A program made the translations under genes and the position numbers. From an uncultured Victivallaceae bacterium (GTDB lineage: Bacteria > Verrucomicrobiota > Lentisphaeria > Victivallales > Victivallaceae), in the NCBI GenBank assembly GCA_944392655.1, contig CALXXL010000001.1, forward strand, positions 124,001 to 188,000: a stretch of DNA of 64,000 bases, given 5' to 3'. The notes beneath the pieces were generated by a model that worked only from the letters and a program-made list of their open reading frames with translations, was not told where the DNA came from and made no database searches. Of this stretch, positions 7,419 to 15,957 are shown one piece after another (position 1 is the first letter of the stretch; every line of letters begins with the position of its first letter).

Positions 7419-10013
7419 ATGAATAATGAGCCGGAAAAAAAAGTGCGGTTTGATGAAGATGCGACTCTGAATGTAGAGGCTGCGGTTGAGCATATTGAGC
7501 GCCAGCTGTCTCCGGATGAGTTGCGTAATATCCTGGATTTGAAGCAACCGGATCAGTTCGGGGATTTTTCGGAAAACAGCACAATAGGCGTTGGCGGCAT
7601 CGGAGCGGTATTTGCCGTGCATGATTCGCAGTTCAACCGTTTGGTAGCATTGAAGGTGCTGCGTCCGGCTTATCGCAATGACTCGAAATATATTGACAAT
7701 TTTGTCCGTGAAGCGCGTATAACGGCGCAGATCGATCATCCGAACGTAGTGCCGGTGCATCAGCTTGGTGTATTGAAGGATGCCGGCGCTTATTTCACGA
7801 TGAAGCTGGTTGAGGGTGAGAATCTGCGGGTTATCCTGAAGAAGCTGGAGAGCGGCGAACCGGAATATCTGAAAAAATACACGCTCAACCATTTGCTGGA
7901 CATTTTCCTTGCGGTATGCAACGGGGTAAGTTTTGCTCACAGTAAAGGGATTATCCACCGGGATTTAAAGCCCGGGAATGTCATGGTCGGCTCCTATGGT
8001 GAAGTTCTGGTGATGGATTGGGGGTTGGCCAAATACCGTGCGGATCAGGATTCGGCCACAACTGGTCAGAAGATCGATTTGAACAGTGAAATTTTCCAGG
8101 CGGTGGACAACGATGTAAAGACGCAGTTTGACACTATTGCTGGAACACTGCATGGAACTCCGGCATTTATGGCTCCGGAACAGGCCAGAGGCAATTCTGA
8201 AGAAATAGACGAACGTACGGACATTTACGGTCTTGGTACAATTCTGTACTCTATATTGACGTGGAAGCGTTCGCGTTTTGATCCTGATTTACCTGTGGAA
8301 GAGATATTGCGCAAGGTTGTTGCCGGAGATTTTCCGCCTCCGGGGAAAGCTGTTCCCAGGAAGCGTGTGCCGGTTGAGCTGGAGGCGATCTGCCTCAAGG
8401 CCATGGCGCACGATAAAGGGGATCGTTATCTATCGGTACAGGGATTGATACGCGATATACACAACTATCGTGAAAATTTTCCGGTCAGCGCCTATTCAAA
8501 CAAGGTATTTTACCGTGGAATTAAATACTGCCAGAGGAAGCCGATGCTGCCATTCAGTATTCTGGTGGGATTTTTTTCGATAATGATGGCGGCGATCATT
8601 ATGGCAGTTGCGGCGGTATTGCGGGCCAATCCTGTTATTGAGACGATAGACGAGCATATAGCGGTTGGTGATCGTGAGATGCTTGAGGCTCAGGAGCTTG
8701 CCAACTACCGTAAACAAATGATTGCAGACGGTGGTGAATTGAGTTACAGTGAAGCTCAGGAGCTGCGCAGTCGTATAGATGAAGCAACGACAGAAGCGGA
8801 GAAGCGTTATCTGGTTGCCCGGGATCTTCTCACTCAACTTGAAGGGGCAAATATTTCTCCTGAGCGTCTTAATGCGGCGCTTGGAGGTATGTTTGCCAAG
8901 CAACTGGAACTTGCGTTGCTACTGGAAGATTTTGACGGAGTGAGAGACATATACGAGCGCATTAACATTCGCAATTCCGGTCTTCGAGCTTATATGGCGA
9001 CGATGTATCCTGCGTTGATGGAGCAGGTAAGTCAGATTGTGCGTGCGGAAGGCTATGTGGAATTTGCGGTTGAGCCTGCTGATACGGAGATAAATCTCTA
9101 TCGTATGGACATTTCTGGCAAATATACGGATGGCGTAGGCGGTTATGAACTGCTGGGAAGCGCGACCGGGAGTATGGAGATGCCGTTGAGTGAGGGGGGC
9201 TATCTGGTTCGTCTTAACAGTCCGTCCGGAGTTGAGGTTTTTTATCCTTTACTGATAAAACCGGGGGATTATCTTGAGAAAACGCTGAAGATGCCTGCTG
9301 AAATTCCTGAAGGCACAGTGTATGTTCCCGGCGGTGAATTCCGTTATGGTTTTGATTTTGCGCCCGGGTTGTACCGGAAAGAGGATTTACCGGGATTTTT
9401 CATCGGCCGGCATGAAGTCACATTGGGAGAATATCAGAAATTCTTCAATGATTTGCGGGATGAATTTGAGCGTAAGAAATATATGCCGCTACACATATTC
9501 TCCAAAGAGGAGCGTAATTTTGAGCCGATATTCCAGGTGGATGGCTCAATTCGTGCGCCGTTTACGGCGGACATGCCGGTGACAGGTATCAACTATGAGG
9601 CAGCAGAGGCCTATTGCCGCTGGTATGGGGAACAGCACGGGGTAGTTTGCCGTCTGCCGTCGAATCTGGAATGGGAGAAGGCGGCTCGTGGTATTGATGG
9701 GCGGAATTATGTATGGGGTAATTCGTTCAAGCCGGAAAATGCATTATATTTGGAGAATCCTAAATTAAAAGAGTATATGAATGGCGCAGAAGTCGGGTTA
9801 TTTCCTTTGGACTGTTCGGTATATGGTGCGATGGATATGGCAGGCAACGTGCGTGAATATGTAAGCAGTGAGGATGAGAGTTTTCCGCGGATGGTCAAAG
9901 GCGGCAGTTTTGATACTACGCAGTTTACGCTGATGTGTGCAGCCTTTGGCCGTTCTTACGAGAATGAGAACGACAGTGGCTTTAGAATTTTGATAGAGTC
10001 GGACAGTAATTGA
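7419..10013 (+). CDS. Membrane Ser/Thr protein kinase with extracytoplasmic FGE/SUMF1 domain
   Basis: A receptor-like Hanks kinase of 864 residues. The kinase domain (about residues 45-345) has the Gly loop GVGGIGAVFAV, VALKVL, the catalytic loop HRDLKPGNVM, a DWG variant of DFG, and GTPAFMAPEQA in the activation segment. One transmembrane helix follows at about residues 376-398 (FSILVGFFSIMMAAIIMAV). A linker with helical stretches leads to a formylglycine-generating-enzyme/C-type-lectin fold (about 630-862): VPGGEFRYG, RHEVTLGEYQKF, CRLPSNLEWEKAARG, MAGNVREYV and GGSFDTT. This layout is known in planctomycetes and relatives, where the outer domain is thought to bind ligands rather than oxidise Cys. 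I prefer the ATG at 7419 to an upstream in-frame TTG. It is probably cotranscribed with the MotA/MotB-like pair. Confidence 0.88.
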   Translation: MNNEPEKKVRFDEDATLNVEAAVEHIERQLSPDELRNILDLKQPDQFGDFSENSTIGVGGIGAVFAVHDSQFNRLVALKVLRPAYRNDSKYIDNFVREARITAQIDHPNVVPVHQLGVLKDAGAYFTMKLVEGENLRVILKKLESGEPEYLKKYTLNHLLDIFLAVCNGVSFAHSKGIIHRDLKPGNVMVGSYGEVLVMDWGLAKYRADQDSATTGQKIDLNSEIFQAVDNDVKTQFDTIAGTLHGTPAFMAPEQARGNSEEIDERTDIYGLGTILYSILTWKRSRFDPDLPVEEILRKVVAGDFPPPGKAVPRKRVPVELEAICLKAMAHDKGDRYLSVQGLIRDIHNYRENFPVSAYSNKVFYRGIKYCQRKPMLPFSILVGFFSIMMAAIIMAVAAVLRANPVIETIDEHIAVGDREMLEAQELANYRKQMIADGGELSYSEAQELRSRIDEATTEAEKRYLVARDLLTQLEGANISPERLNAALGGMFAKQLELALLLEDFDGVRDIYERINIRNSGLRAYMATMYPALMEQVSQIVRAEGYVEFAVEPADTEINLYRMDISGKYTDGVGGYELLGSATGSMEMPLSEGGYLVRLNSPSGVEVFYPLLIKPGDYLEKTLKMPAEIPEGTVYVPGGEFRYGFDFAPGLYRKEDLPGFFIGRHEVTLGEYQKFFNDLRDEFERKKYMPLHIFSKEERNFEPIFQVDGSIRAPFTADMPVTGINYEAAEAYCRWYGEQHGVVCRLPSNLEWEKAARGIDGRNYVWGNSFKPENALYLENPKLKEYMNGAEVGLFPLDCSVYGAMDMAGNVREYVSSEDESFPRMVKGGSFDTTQFTLMCAAFGRSYENENDSGFRILIESDSN

Positions 10014-10019
10014 GGATAT

Positions 10020-11984
10020 ATGATTGATTTTATAGGGGTTGAGAAGAATTTTGCGGACAAGACTATTCTCAACCGTATATCATTCCGGATCAATTCCGGA
10101 GAGCGGGTTGGACTGGTTGGGCCCAATGGGGCGGGCAAGAGTACGATTTTCAACCTGATAACGGGGGAACTCACACCTGACCGGGGTGAGGTTGTAATTC
10201 CCAAGCGGATGCGTATCGGTTACCTGAAGCAGCAACTGCTGGCGAGTGATCTGGATTGTCCGTTGCTGGATTACACGGCGGATGCGGTATCTGCGATTGC
10301 GGATATTTCATCAGAGATAGAGGAGATCGAGTCGGCGCTCGAGCGTTACCCGGCTGAATCGGAAGAGCGCCAGGTGGCATTGAACCGGCTTGGGGTATTG
10401 CAAACGGAATTTGAGCATCTGGGGGGATATCGTCTGCGTCCGGAGGCTGAAGCTGCATTGTGCTCTCTGGGGTTCAAGCCGACAGACATGGGGCGTCCGA
10501 TGAATGATTTTTCCGGGGGCTGGCAGATGAGGGCGACGTTGGCGCGTACACTTATAGCTGATCCGGATATTCTTCTTCTGGATGAACCGTCCAACTATCT
10601 TGATGTGCCGGCAGTTGAGTGGCTTTGCAAATTCCTGCGTTCTTACAAAGGCACGATAGTATTGATCTCCCACGACCGTTTTATGCTGGACAAACTAACT
10701 TCGGTAACTCTGGAACTTTCAGATGGTCAGATTACCCGTTATAACGGCAGTTACACGGTATATCGTGAGGAGCGCGAGGCGCGTAAGGTGGCGCTTGATG
10801 CGGCAAAAAAGAATATAGAGAAGCGCAAGAAGGATCTGGAGCGCAATATAGAGCGGTTCCGCTATAAGAGTTCGAAGGCGTCGCAGGCGCAGTCGTGGCA
10901 GAAGCAGTTGGATAAGATAGCGGATGTGGTGACGATTTCTGATGATTTGAGTTATCGTGGAGCGATAAGATTTCCGGAGCCGCCGCCATGCGGAGCTGAA
11001 GCGGCGCGATTTGAACATGTAACGTTTGGCTATGATCCTGCTAAACCGGTTTTGCGGGATGTTTCGTTAAATATCAACCATGGAGAAAAGATAGCGTTCA
11101 TCGGTTATAACGGCATGGGCAAGACCACGTTGCTGAAACTGCTTGCTGGGGTGTTGAAGCCGCAGGAGGGGCGGGTTGTTCCGGGGCACAATGTTATAAT
11201 CGGCTATCAGGCGCAGGAGTTTGGGGAACTGCTGCCGGGAGAGATGTCGGTATTTGACGTGGTGCGTGCCGCTTGCGGGCGTGATTTCCCGGTGGCATCG
11301 CTGCCGAATGTGCTTGGCAGTTTCGGTTTTTCCGGCAGAGACCAGTCGAAGCTGTGCAAGGTGCTGTCCGGTGGGGAGAAGATCCGGCTCTGTTTTGCCA
11401 GGATATTTGTCAATCCGCCGAATCTTCTGGTATTGGACGAACCGACGACGCACCTGGATATCTCGGCGCGTGAGATGTTGCAGAACATGGTAAAAAGCTA
11501 CAAAGGGACGGTATGTTTTGTCAGTCACGATATTGAATTTATCCGTGGTACGGCGGAGTTGATTTTTACGGTTACGCCATCAGGTGTTCGTAAATACTTC
11601 GGTAATTACGATTATTATACGGAGAAGTTGGCACAGGAGAATGCTGCCGCTACGCCGGTGACGGCGGCGGAACAGCCGCGGGGGGGAGCATCGGATGCCA
11701 GGAACCGGCGTCGTGAACGTGCGCAGGAGCGTGCGCGTTTAGCGCCTTTGCGCCGCAGTCTGGAACGCAGGATTGCTGCGGCAGAGGCGGAGATAGATAA
11801 AAAGGAGGCGCGTAAAAAGGAGCTGCTGGAGCTGTTGTCCGGCGGAGGGAATGTTGATTATGCCGGTTGCAACCGTGAATTGGGCTGGCTGGATCATGAG
11901 ATAGAAGAGTTATCTGCCGAATGGGAATCGGCGGCTACTGAATTAATGGAACTACAGGAAAAGACGGCTGAGCAGGAGAGGTAA
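10020..11984 (+). CDS. ABC-F family ATPase
   Basis: A 654-residue protein with two ABC ATPase domains and no membrane segments. Domain 1 has Walker A GPNGAGKS near residue 38 and signature FSGGWQMR with LLLDEPSNYLD; domain 2 has GYNGMGKT near residue 360 and LSGGEKIRL with LVLDEPTTHLD. A basic linker (AKKNIEKRKKDLERNIERF) joins them, and a charged coiled-coil tail follows residue 555. ABC-F proteins act on the ribosome E site, relieving stalls or giving antibiotic resistance. The long C-terminal coil recalls Uup/YheS-type members, but the subfamily cannot be fixed by eye. It starts 6 bp after the kinase gene with GAGGAT as ribosome site. Confidence 0.9.
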   Translation: MIDFIGVEKNFADKTILNRISFRINSGERVGLVGPNGAGKSTIFNLITGELTPDRGEVVIPKRMRIGYLKQQLLASDLDCPLLDYTADAVSAIADISSEIEEIESALERYPAESEERQVALNRLGVLQTEFEHLGGYRLRPEAEAALCSLGFKPTDMGRPMNDFSGGWQMRATLARTLIADPDILLLDEPSNYLDVPAVEWLCKFLRSYKGTIVLISHDRFMLDKLTSVTLELSDGQITRYNGSYTVYREEREARKVALDAAKKNIEKRKKDLERNIERFRYKSSKASQAQSWQKQLDKIADVVTISDDLSYRGAIRFPEPPPCGAEAARFEHVTFGYDPAKPVLRDVSLNINHGEKIAFIGYNGMGKTTLLKLLAGVLKPQEGRVVPGHNVIIGYQAQEFGELLPGEMSVFDVVRAACGRDFPVASLPNVLGSFGFSGRDQSKLCKVLSGGEKIRLCFARIFVNPPNLLVLDEPTTHLDISAREMLQNMVKSYKGTVCFVSHDIEFIRGTAELIFTVTPSGVRKYFGNYDYYTEKLAQENAAATPVTAAEQPRGGASDARNRRRERAQERARLAPLRRSLERRIAAAEAEIDKKEARKKELLELLSGGGNVDYAGCNRELGWLDHEIEELSAEWESAATELMELQEKTAEQER

Positions 11985-11985
11985 A

Positions 11986-12459
11986 ATGGAATATCAGCGT
12001 TTTGGCAATTATATTTTGATGCGTGCAGATGTTGATGAAGAGGTAATCGAGGCGATAAAAGCGGTTATAAAGCGTGAAAATGTGGAATTTGCGCGGATAA
12101 GCGGGATAGGTCTGGTAAGCAAAGTGACGTTGGCATTTTATCATCTTGAGAACTACGAATACCGTTACAACTATTTTCCCGGTTCTTATGAAATTACGTC
12201 GCTGCAGGGCAATATTATGAATTTTGCTGATGGCGACATCCATGTTCACACACATGCAACGATTGCGGACCGTGGGCATCGTGTTTACGGCGGACATTTA
12301 AAAAGTGCCTATGTGGGAGCGGCTTTTGAAGCGGTTATTGACATTATTCCCGGCGAAGGCGTTCACCGTATAATTTCTGAAAGTTCCAAACTTCCGGCTG
12401 TGGCTTTCAGCAATGGAATAAAGGTTGACTGCAAAGTTGTCCGGCATGAAGAGCAGTGA
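11986..12459 (+). CDS. PPC-domain (DUF296) protein
   Basis: A 157-residue single-domain protein of the plants-and-prokaryotes-conserved (PPC/DUF296) family. The clearest mark is DIHVHTHATIADRGHRVYGGHL near residues 85-106, the His cluster that binds metal in bacterial members, together with the N-terminal RISGIGLVSKVTLAFYHLE. In plants the domain accompanies AT-hooks; bacterial stand-alone forms have no settled function. It is joined to the ABC-F gene with one base between stop and start and has a good GGAGAGG site, so it is the last gene of the 5010-12459 operon. Confidence 0.85.
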   Translation: MEYQRFGNYILMRADVDEEVIEAIKAVIKRENVEFARISGIGLVSKVTLAFYHLENYEYRYNYFPGSYEITSLQGNIMNFADGDIHVHTHATIADRGHRVYGGHLKSAYVGAAFEAVIDIIPGEGVHRIISESSKLPAVAFSNGIKVDCKVVRHEEQ

Positions 12460-12552
12460 AAACATTTTTTATAATTGCGCATTGCAAAAGCCACGTCATA
12501 TGTTATATTAAAATGTATAATTGTTGACAGATAACGTAATGGGCGTAATATA

Positions 12553-13488
12553 ATGGATTTCGACTACAGTTTTGACCGTGATGAACCGCGGGTGAAGATG
12601 CCTGGCGGCGGGAACCGCCGGCGTTGGCTTTTTGCTGTAATTTTTACAATTATTTTACTTATTTTAGTATTTCTTTTCCGTCCGGAGAGTGACAGCATGC
12701 CGGCAGATGAGCAGCCGGCTACTGGTGCGGCTGAGAGTTCAGAGACCACAGAAGGTGCGGTTGAGAGCGAAAATAGTGGCAGTGGTTTGAGTTTTACAGC
12801 TGATCAGTCGCGGGTGTTGAGCGAAGCGTCGCGTAGTGTTGCCGGGAATCCGGTGAAGGCGAAAGCGATGGCTGGTAATCTGTTGAAGAATTTTGCTGTT
12901 GGCACTCCGGAATGGGAAGCAGTGGCGGATGTCATAGGCAAGGCGAACATCAAGATAATGATGGATAAAGTGCCTTGTGATAAAAATGTAGAGTACACAG
13001 TGGTTTCCGGAGACAGTTTTATACGGATATCGAATAAGTTTGACACTACCAATCTTCTGATCTGGAAGGTGAACGGCATACCTGAGAACTCGAGTCATCT
13101 CGGTATTGGTGACAAACTTACGATTTACAAAAATTCCGGTTGGCATATAGAGATACTTAAGTCCAAAGGTTTGTTATGTGTTTACGATGGTCCGGAATTG
13201 TTCAAGGTTTATAGAGCTGGAATTTCCTCCAAGAATCCGCCGGCCGGGGAATATACATTGCCCGGGTCGAAGAAGCGGGTAATGGATGCCGGTGGAGACC
13301 GTAACAATCCTTACGGCAGTCGTTTTATGGGATTCAACAAGAGTGAAGCCGGCGGCATACATGGCTGCTGGGATGGTGATGATGTGCGCAAGCCGTTCAG
13401 CGATGGTTATATCCGGTTGAGCAACAGTGATATTGAAGAGCTGTATCTCTATATTCCCGGTGGAACCAAGGTAAAAATAGCTGATTAA
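12553..13488 (+). CDS. LysM / L,D-transpeptidase-like membrane protein lacking the catalytic Cys
   Basis: A 311-residue protein with one N-terminal membrane anchor (about residues 23-43), a Ser/Glu-rich spacer, a LysM motif (VEYTVVSGDSFIRISNKF, about 145-195) and a C-terminal YkuD/ErfK fold. The family makes 3-3 cross-links in peptidoglycan using a SHGC(I/V)R motif. Here the first motif His-Gly is kept (H270-G271) but the active-site loop reads SDGYIRLS (283-290): His has become Asp and Cys has become Tyr. A Cys sits instead at 272 directly after the His-Gly. The enzyme is therefore probably not a standard transpeptidase. A perfect TTGACA with TAATAT overlaps the annotated start, so the real start may be M16 (12598), which keeps the anchor. 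Confidence 0.8.
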   Translation: MDFDYSFDRDEPRVKMPGGGNRRRWLFAVIFTIILLILVFLFRPESDSMPADEQPATGAAESSETTEGAVESENSGSGLSFTADQSRVLSEASRSVAGNPVKAKAMAGNLLKNFAVGTPEWEAVADVIGKANIKIMMDKVPCDKNVEYTVVSGDSFIRISNKFDTTNLLIWKVNGIPENSSHLGIGDKLTIYKNSGWHIEILKSKGLLCVYDGPELFKVYRAGISSKNPPAGEYTLPGSKKRVMDAGGDRNNPYGSRFMGFNKSEAGGIHGCWDGDDVRKPFSDGYIRLSNSDIEELYLYIPGGTKVKIAD

Positions 13489-13507
13489 TTTCAAGGCGGA
13501 GATAATC

Positions 13508-14503
13508 ATGGGTGAAGTTTATTTAGAGTTTGAAAAACCGATTGCGGAATTAAAGAAGAAGATAGCGGAATGGGAAGAGCTCTCCGCTACTTCCAATGTT
13601 GATATGTCGGCGGAGCTTGATATGCTCAGGAACCGTTTGAATGAAACGGTAAGTACGATTTTCTCCAATCTTACGCCGTGGCAGCGTGTACAGTTGGCGC
13701 GTCATCCGGAGCGTCCTTACACTCTGGATTACATTGAAAGGATATTCACAGATTTCATTGAACTGCACGGTGACCGCCGTTTCAGCGATGATAAGGCGGT
13801 GGTTGGCGGATTTGCCAAATTGGATGGGAAGCCGGTTATGGTTATCGGTACGCAAAAGGGGCGTGATGTCAAGAGCAATATGATGCGCAACTTTGGCTGG
13901 CCGCATCCGGAAGGGTACCGTAAGGCTCTGCGTTTAATGCATATGGCGGATCAGAGCGGAGTACCTGTTATAACCTTAATCGACACTCCCGGAGCATTTC
14001 CCGGGATTGCGTCGGAAGAGCGTCATATTGGTGAAGCGATTGCGCTGTGTATGCGTGATATGTTCAGTTTCAAAGTGCCGATAATCGCAGTGATTATTGG
14101 TGAAGGCGGTTCCGGCGGAGCGATTGGTATCGGGGTAGGCAACCGTATATTGATAATGGAAAACGCCTATTATTCGGTCATTACTCCTGAGGGGTGTGCG
14201 GCGATTCTGTGGAAAGACCGTAAATTTGCGGAAACGGCGGCAGAGGCGTTGCATCTGACTGCGCATGACCTGGCTAAGCTGGGGATTGCGGATGAGATCA
14301 TTGCTGAACCGATGGGCGGTGCGCACCGGGATATGGATGGTGCGGCCAAGGCGTTGCATGAGGCGTTGTCGCGTCATTTAGGTGAGCTGCGTCAACTGTC
14401 GGGCAAGAAGCTGCAGGAAGATCGTTACGCAAAATTCCGTGCGATGGGGCAGTTTATTGAAGATACTCCGGCGGCGGAGACGGAGGACGTGGTCAATGAA
14501 TAA
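13508..14503 (+). CDS. accA: Acetyl-CoA carboxylase carboxyltransferase subunit alpha
   Basis: A 331-residue AccA for the carboxyltransferase half-reaction that makes malonyl-CoA for fatty acids. It has the helical N-terminus LEFEKPIAELKKKIAEWEEL, ELHGDRRFSDDKAVVGG, IDTPGAFPGI and the oxyanion-forming GEGGSGGAIGIGVGN, all at the expected places. Length is normal. accD is not in the window. AAGGCGGAG precedes the ATG. The stop codon overlaps the start region of the acetyltransferase gene. Confidence 0.96.
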   Translation: MGEVYLEFEKPIAELKKKIAEWEELSATSNVDMSAELDMLRNRLNETVSTIFSNLTPWQRVQLARHPERPYTLDYIERIFTDFIELHGDRRFSDDKAVVGGFAKLDGKPVMVIGTQKGRDVKSNMMRNFGWPHPEGYRKALRLMHMADQSGVPVITLIDTPGAFPGIASEERHIGEAIALCMRDMFSFKVPIIAVIIGEGGSGGAIGIGVGNRILIMENAYYSVITPEGCAAILWKDRKFAETAAEALHLTAHDLAKLGIADEIIAEPMGGAHRDMDGAAKALHEALSRHLGELRQLSGKKLQEDRYAKFRAMGQFIEDTPAAETEDVVNE

Positions 14504-14975
14504 GATAATCCGTCCGGCGCATGAAAATGATGTTCTGGCAATTTATCAATTACTGGCGTTTTATGCGTTGAAGCAGATCGTTTTACCGCGGACAGAGGCG
14601 GACATCCGTTATTATCTGGCCAACTTCACGGTTTGCGAGATTGATGGTGAATTGGCCGGTTGCATGGCGGTGCGTGATTTCGGCAATCGTCTGTTTGAGG
14701 TTCGGTCTTTAGTGATAAAGAGTGAATATCAGGGGCAGGGAATTGGCGGTGAGCTGGTTTCCGGAGCGATAGCCCGGCTGAAGAGCAAGTACGATAAATT
14801 CAAACTTTTTGCGCTCACTTACAGAGCCAACTTTTTTATCCGCAACGGTTTTGTAAAGGTCAACAAAGAAATGTTCCCCGAGAAGATCTGGAGCGACTGT
14901 ATGTTGTGTCCCAAGCATGACCATTGTGATGAAGAAGCGGTTCTCTATGAATACGAAAAAGGCCGTATCGGGTAA
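14496..14975 (+). CDS. GNAT acetyltransferase, short ArgA-like N-acetylglutamate synthase
   Basis: A 159-residue GNAT protein. VRSLVIKSEYQGQGIGGEL contains the acetyl-CoA-binding motif A (Q/RxxGxG/A). The tail MFPEKIWSDCMLCPKHDHCDE, with three Cys, is typical of the short ArgA-type N-acetylglutamate synthases that start arginine synthesis without the amino-acid-kinase domain. I chose the ATG at 14496, which overlaps the accA stop and has CGGAGGA upstream; the longer open frame from 14382 lies within accA and is not needed. Confidence 0.82.
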   Translation: MNKIIRPAHENDVLAIYQLLAFYALKQIVLPRTEADIRYYLANFTVCEIDGELAGCMAVRDFGNRLFEVRSLVIKSEYQGQGIGGELVSGAIARLKSKYDKFKLFALTYRANFFIRNGFVKVNKEMFPEKIWSDCMLCPKHDHCDEEAVLYEYEKGRIG

Positions 14976-15957
14976 TGCGGCTGTGCCTGGCGACAACGGT
15001 GGCGAGCCGCCGCTGGAGTGCCGGGTGGTAAAGAGTATAATTTCTGCAAATGATGCCGGCAAAAGTTTACTGGAACTTTTGACCGGCCGTTTTTCCTATC
15101 ATTCCTTTTCTGAGTGGCGTACCATCATAGATCGTGGTCTGATTACCCTGAATGGGGTAAAGGCGTCTTCTGAGGCGATTCTGACGAAGGGTGACATTCT
15201 GGAGTACCATGTGGCAGATATAGCCGAGCCGGAGGTTGATGCGTCATATGCTGTTCTGTATGAGGATGCAGATATTCTGGCTGTGGATAAATCCGGTGAT
15301 CTGCCTTGTCATCCGGCTGGTCCGTTTTACCGTAATACGCTGTGGTTTATCTTGAAGAAGCGTTATGGCGAGGTTTTTCCGGTAAATCGTCTTGACCGTG
15401 AAACATCCGGCATTGTACTTTGGGCAAAGAACAGTTCTGCGGCTTCTCTACTGGCGGCTCAGCTCGCATCCATGCGCAAGCGTTATGTTGCGCTGGTGCA
15501 TGGGAAATTCACAAAAGAGATAGATGCGAGTGGATTTCTGGAGCGTGACAATGCGAGTATTGTCCTCAAAAAACGCTGTTTTGTCTATAATGACAGTGGC
15601 AGCGGGCAGCGGGCGGAGACGCTTTTGCGTCCGGTCTGGTGGAATGAAAAATACTCTCTGGTGGAAGCGCTGCCGCGAACCGGCCGTCTGCATCAAATCC
15701 GGGCGACGCTGTGTTCGCTCGGGTTTCCGCTGGTTGGTGATAAACTGTATGGTATAGACGACACGTTTTACTTAAAGATCAAAGACGACCTGTTTACTGC
15801 GGAGGAGCGTGCCGCACTGCTGTTACCGCGCCAGGCATTGCATGCGGCAGGATTGGAATTCAAGCATCCCCGCAGTGGTGATGTTATTCATTTAGAGTCG
15901 CCTGTTCCGGCGGAATTTTCAACATTCCGGCAGATCGGGGATATTGTCGGCGAATAG
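14947..15957 (+). CDS. RluA-family pseudouridine synthase with S4 domain
   Basis: A protein of about 336 residues. The N-terminal half has an S4-like RNA-binding segment (FSEWRTIIDRGLITLNGV); the catalytic domain has ILAVDKSGDLPCHPAG and VNRLDRETSGIVLWAK, whose Asp is the nucleophile. The usual His of HRLD is Asn. The family isomerises uridines in 23S rRNA or tRNA; the site cannot be predicted. Three in-frame ATGs (14917, 14929, 14947) lie inside the acetyltransferase gene; I chose 14947, which has a GAAGAAGCGG just upstream. The 3' end overlaps the convergent miaB by 39 bp. Confidence 0.88.
   Translation: MNTKKAVSGNAAVPGDNGGEPPLECRVVKSIISANDAGKSLLELLTGRFSYHSFSEWRTIIDRGLITLNGVKASSEAILTKGDILEYHVADIAEPEVDASYAVLYEDADILAVDKSGDLPCHPAGPFYRNTLWFILKKRYGEVFPVNRLDRETSGIVLWAKNSSAASLLAAQLASMRKRYVALVHGKFTKEIDASGFLERDNASIVLKKRCFVYNDSGSGQRAETLLRPVWWNEKYSLVEALPRTGRLHQIRATLCSLGFPLVGDKLYGIDDTFYLKIKDDLFTAEERAALLLPRQALHAAGLEFKHPRSGDVIHLESPVPAEFSTFRQIGDIVGE

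Noticed and set aside
9316-10013. Variable region of a diversity-generating retroelement in the FGE/C-type-lectin domain
   Set aside because: No reverse transcriptase and no template repeat are present in the window.
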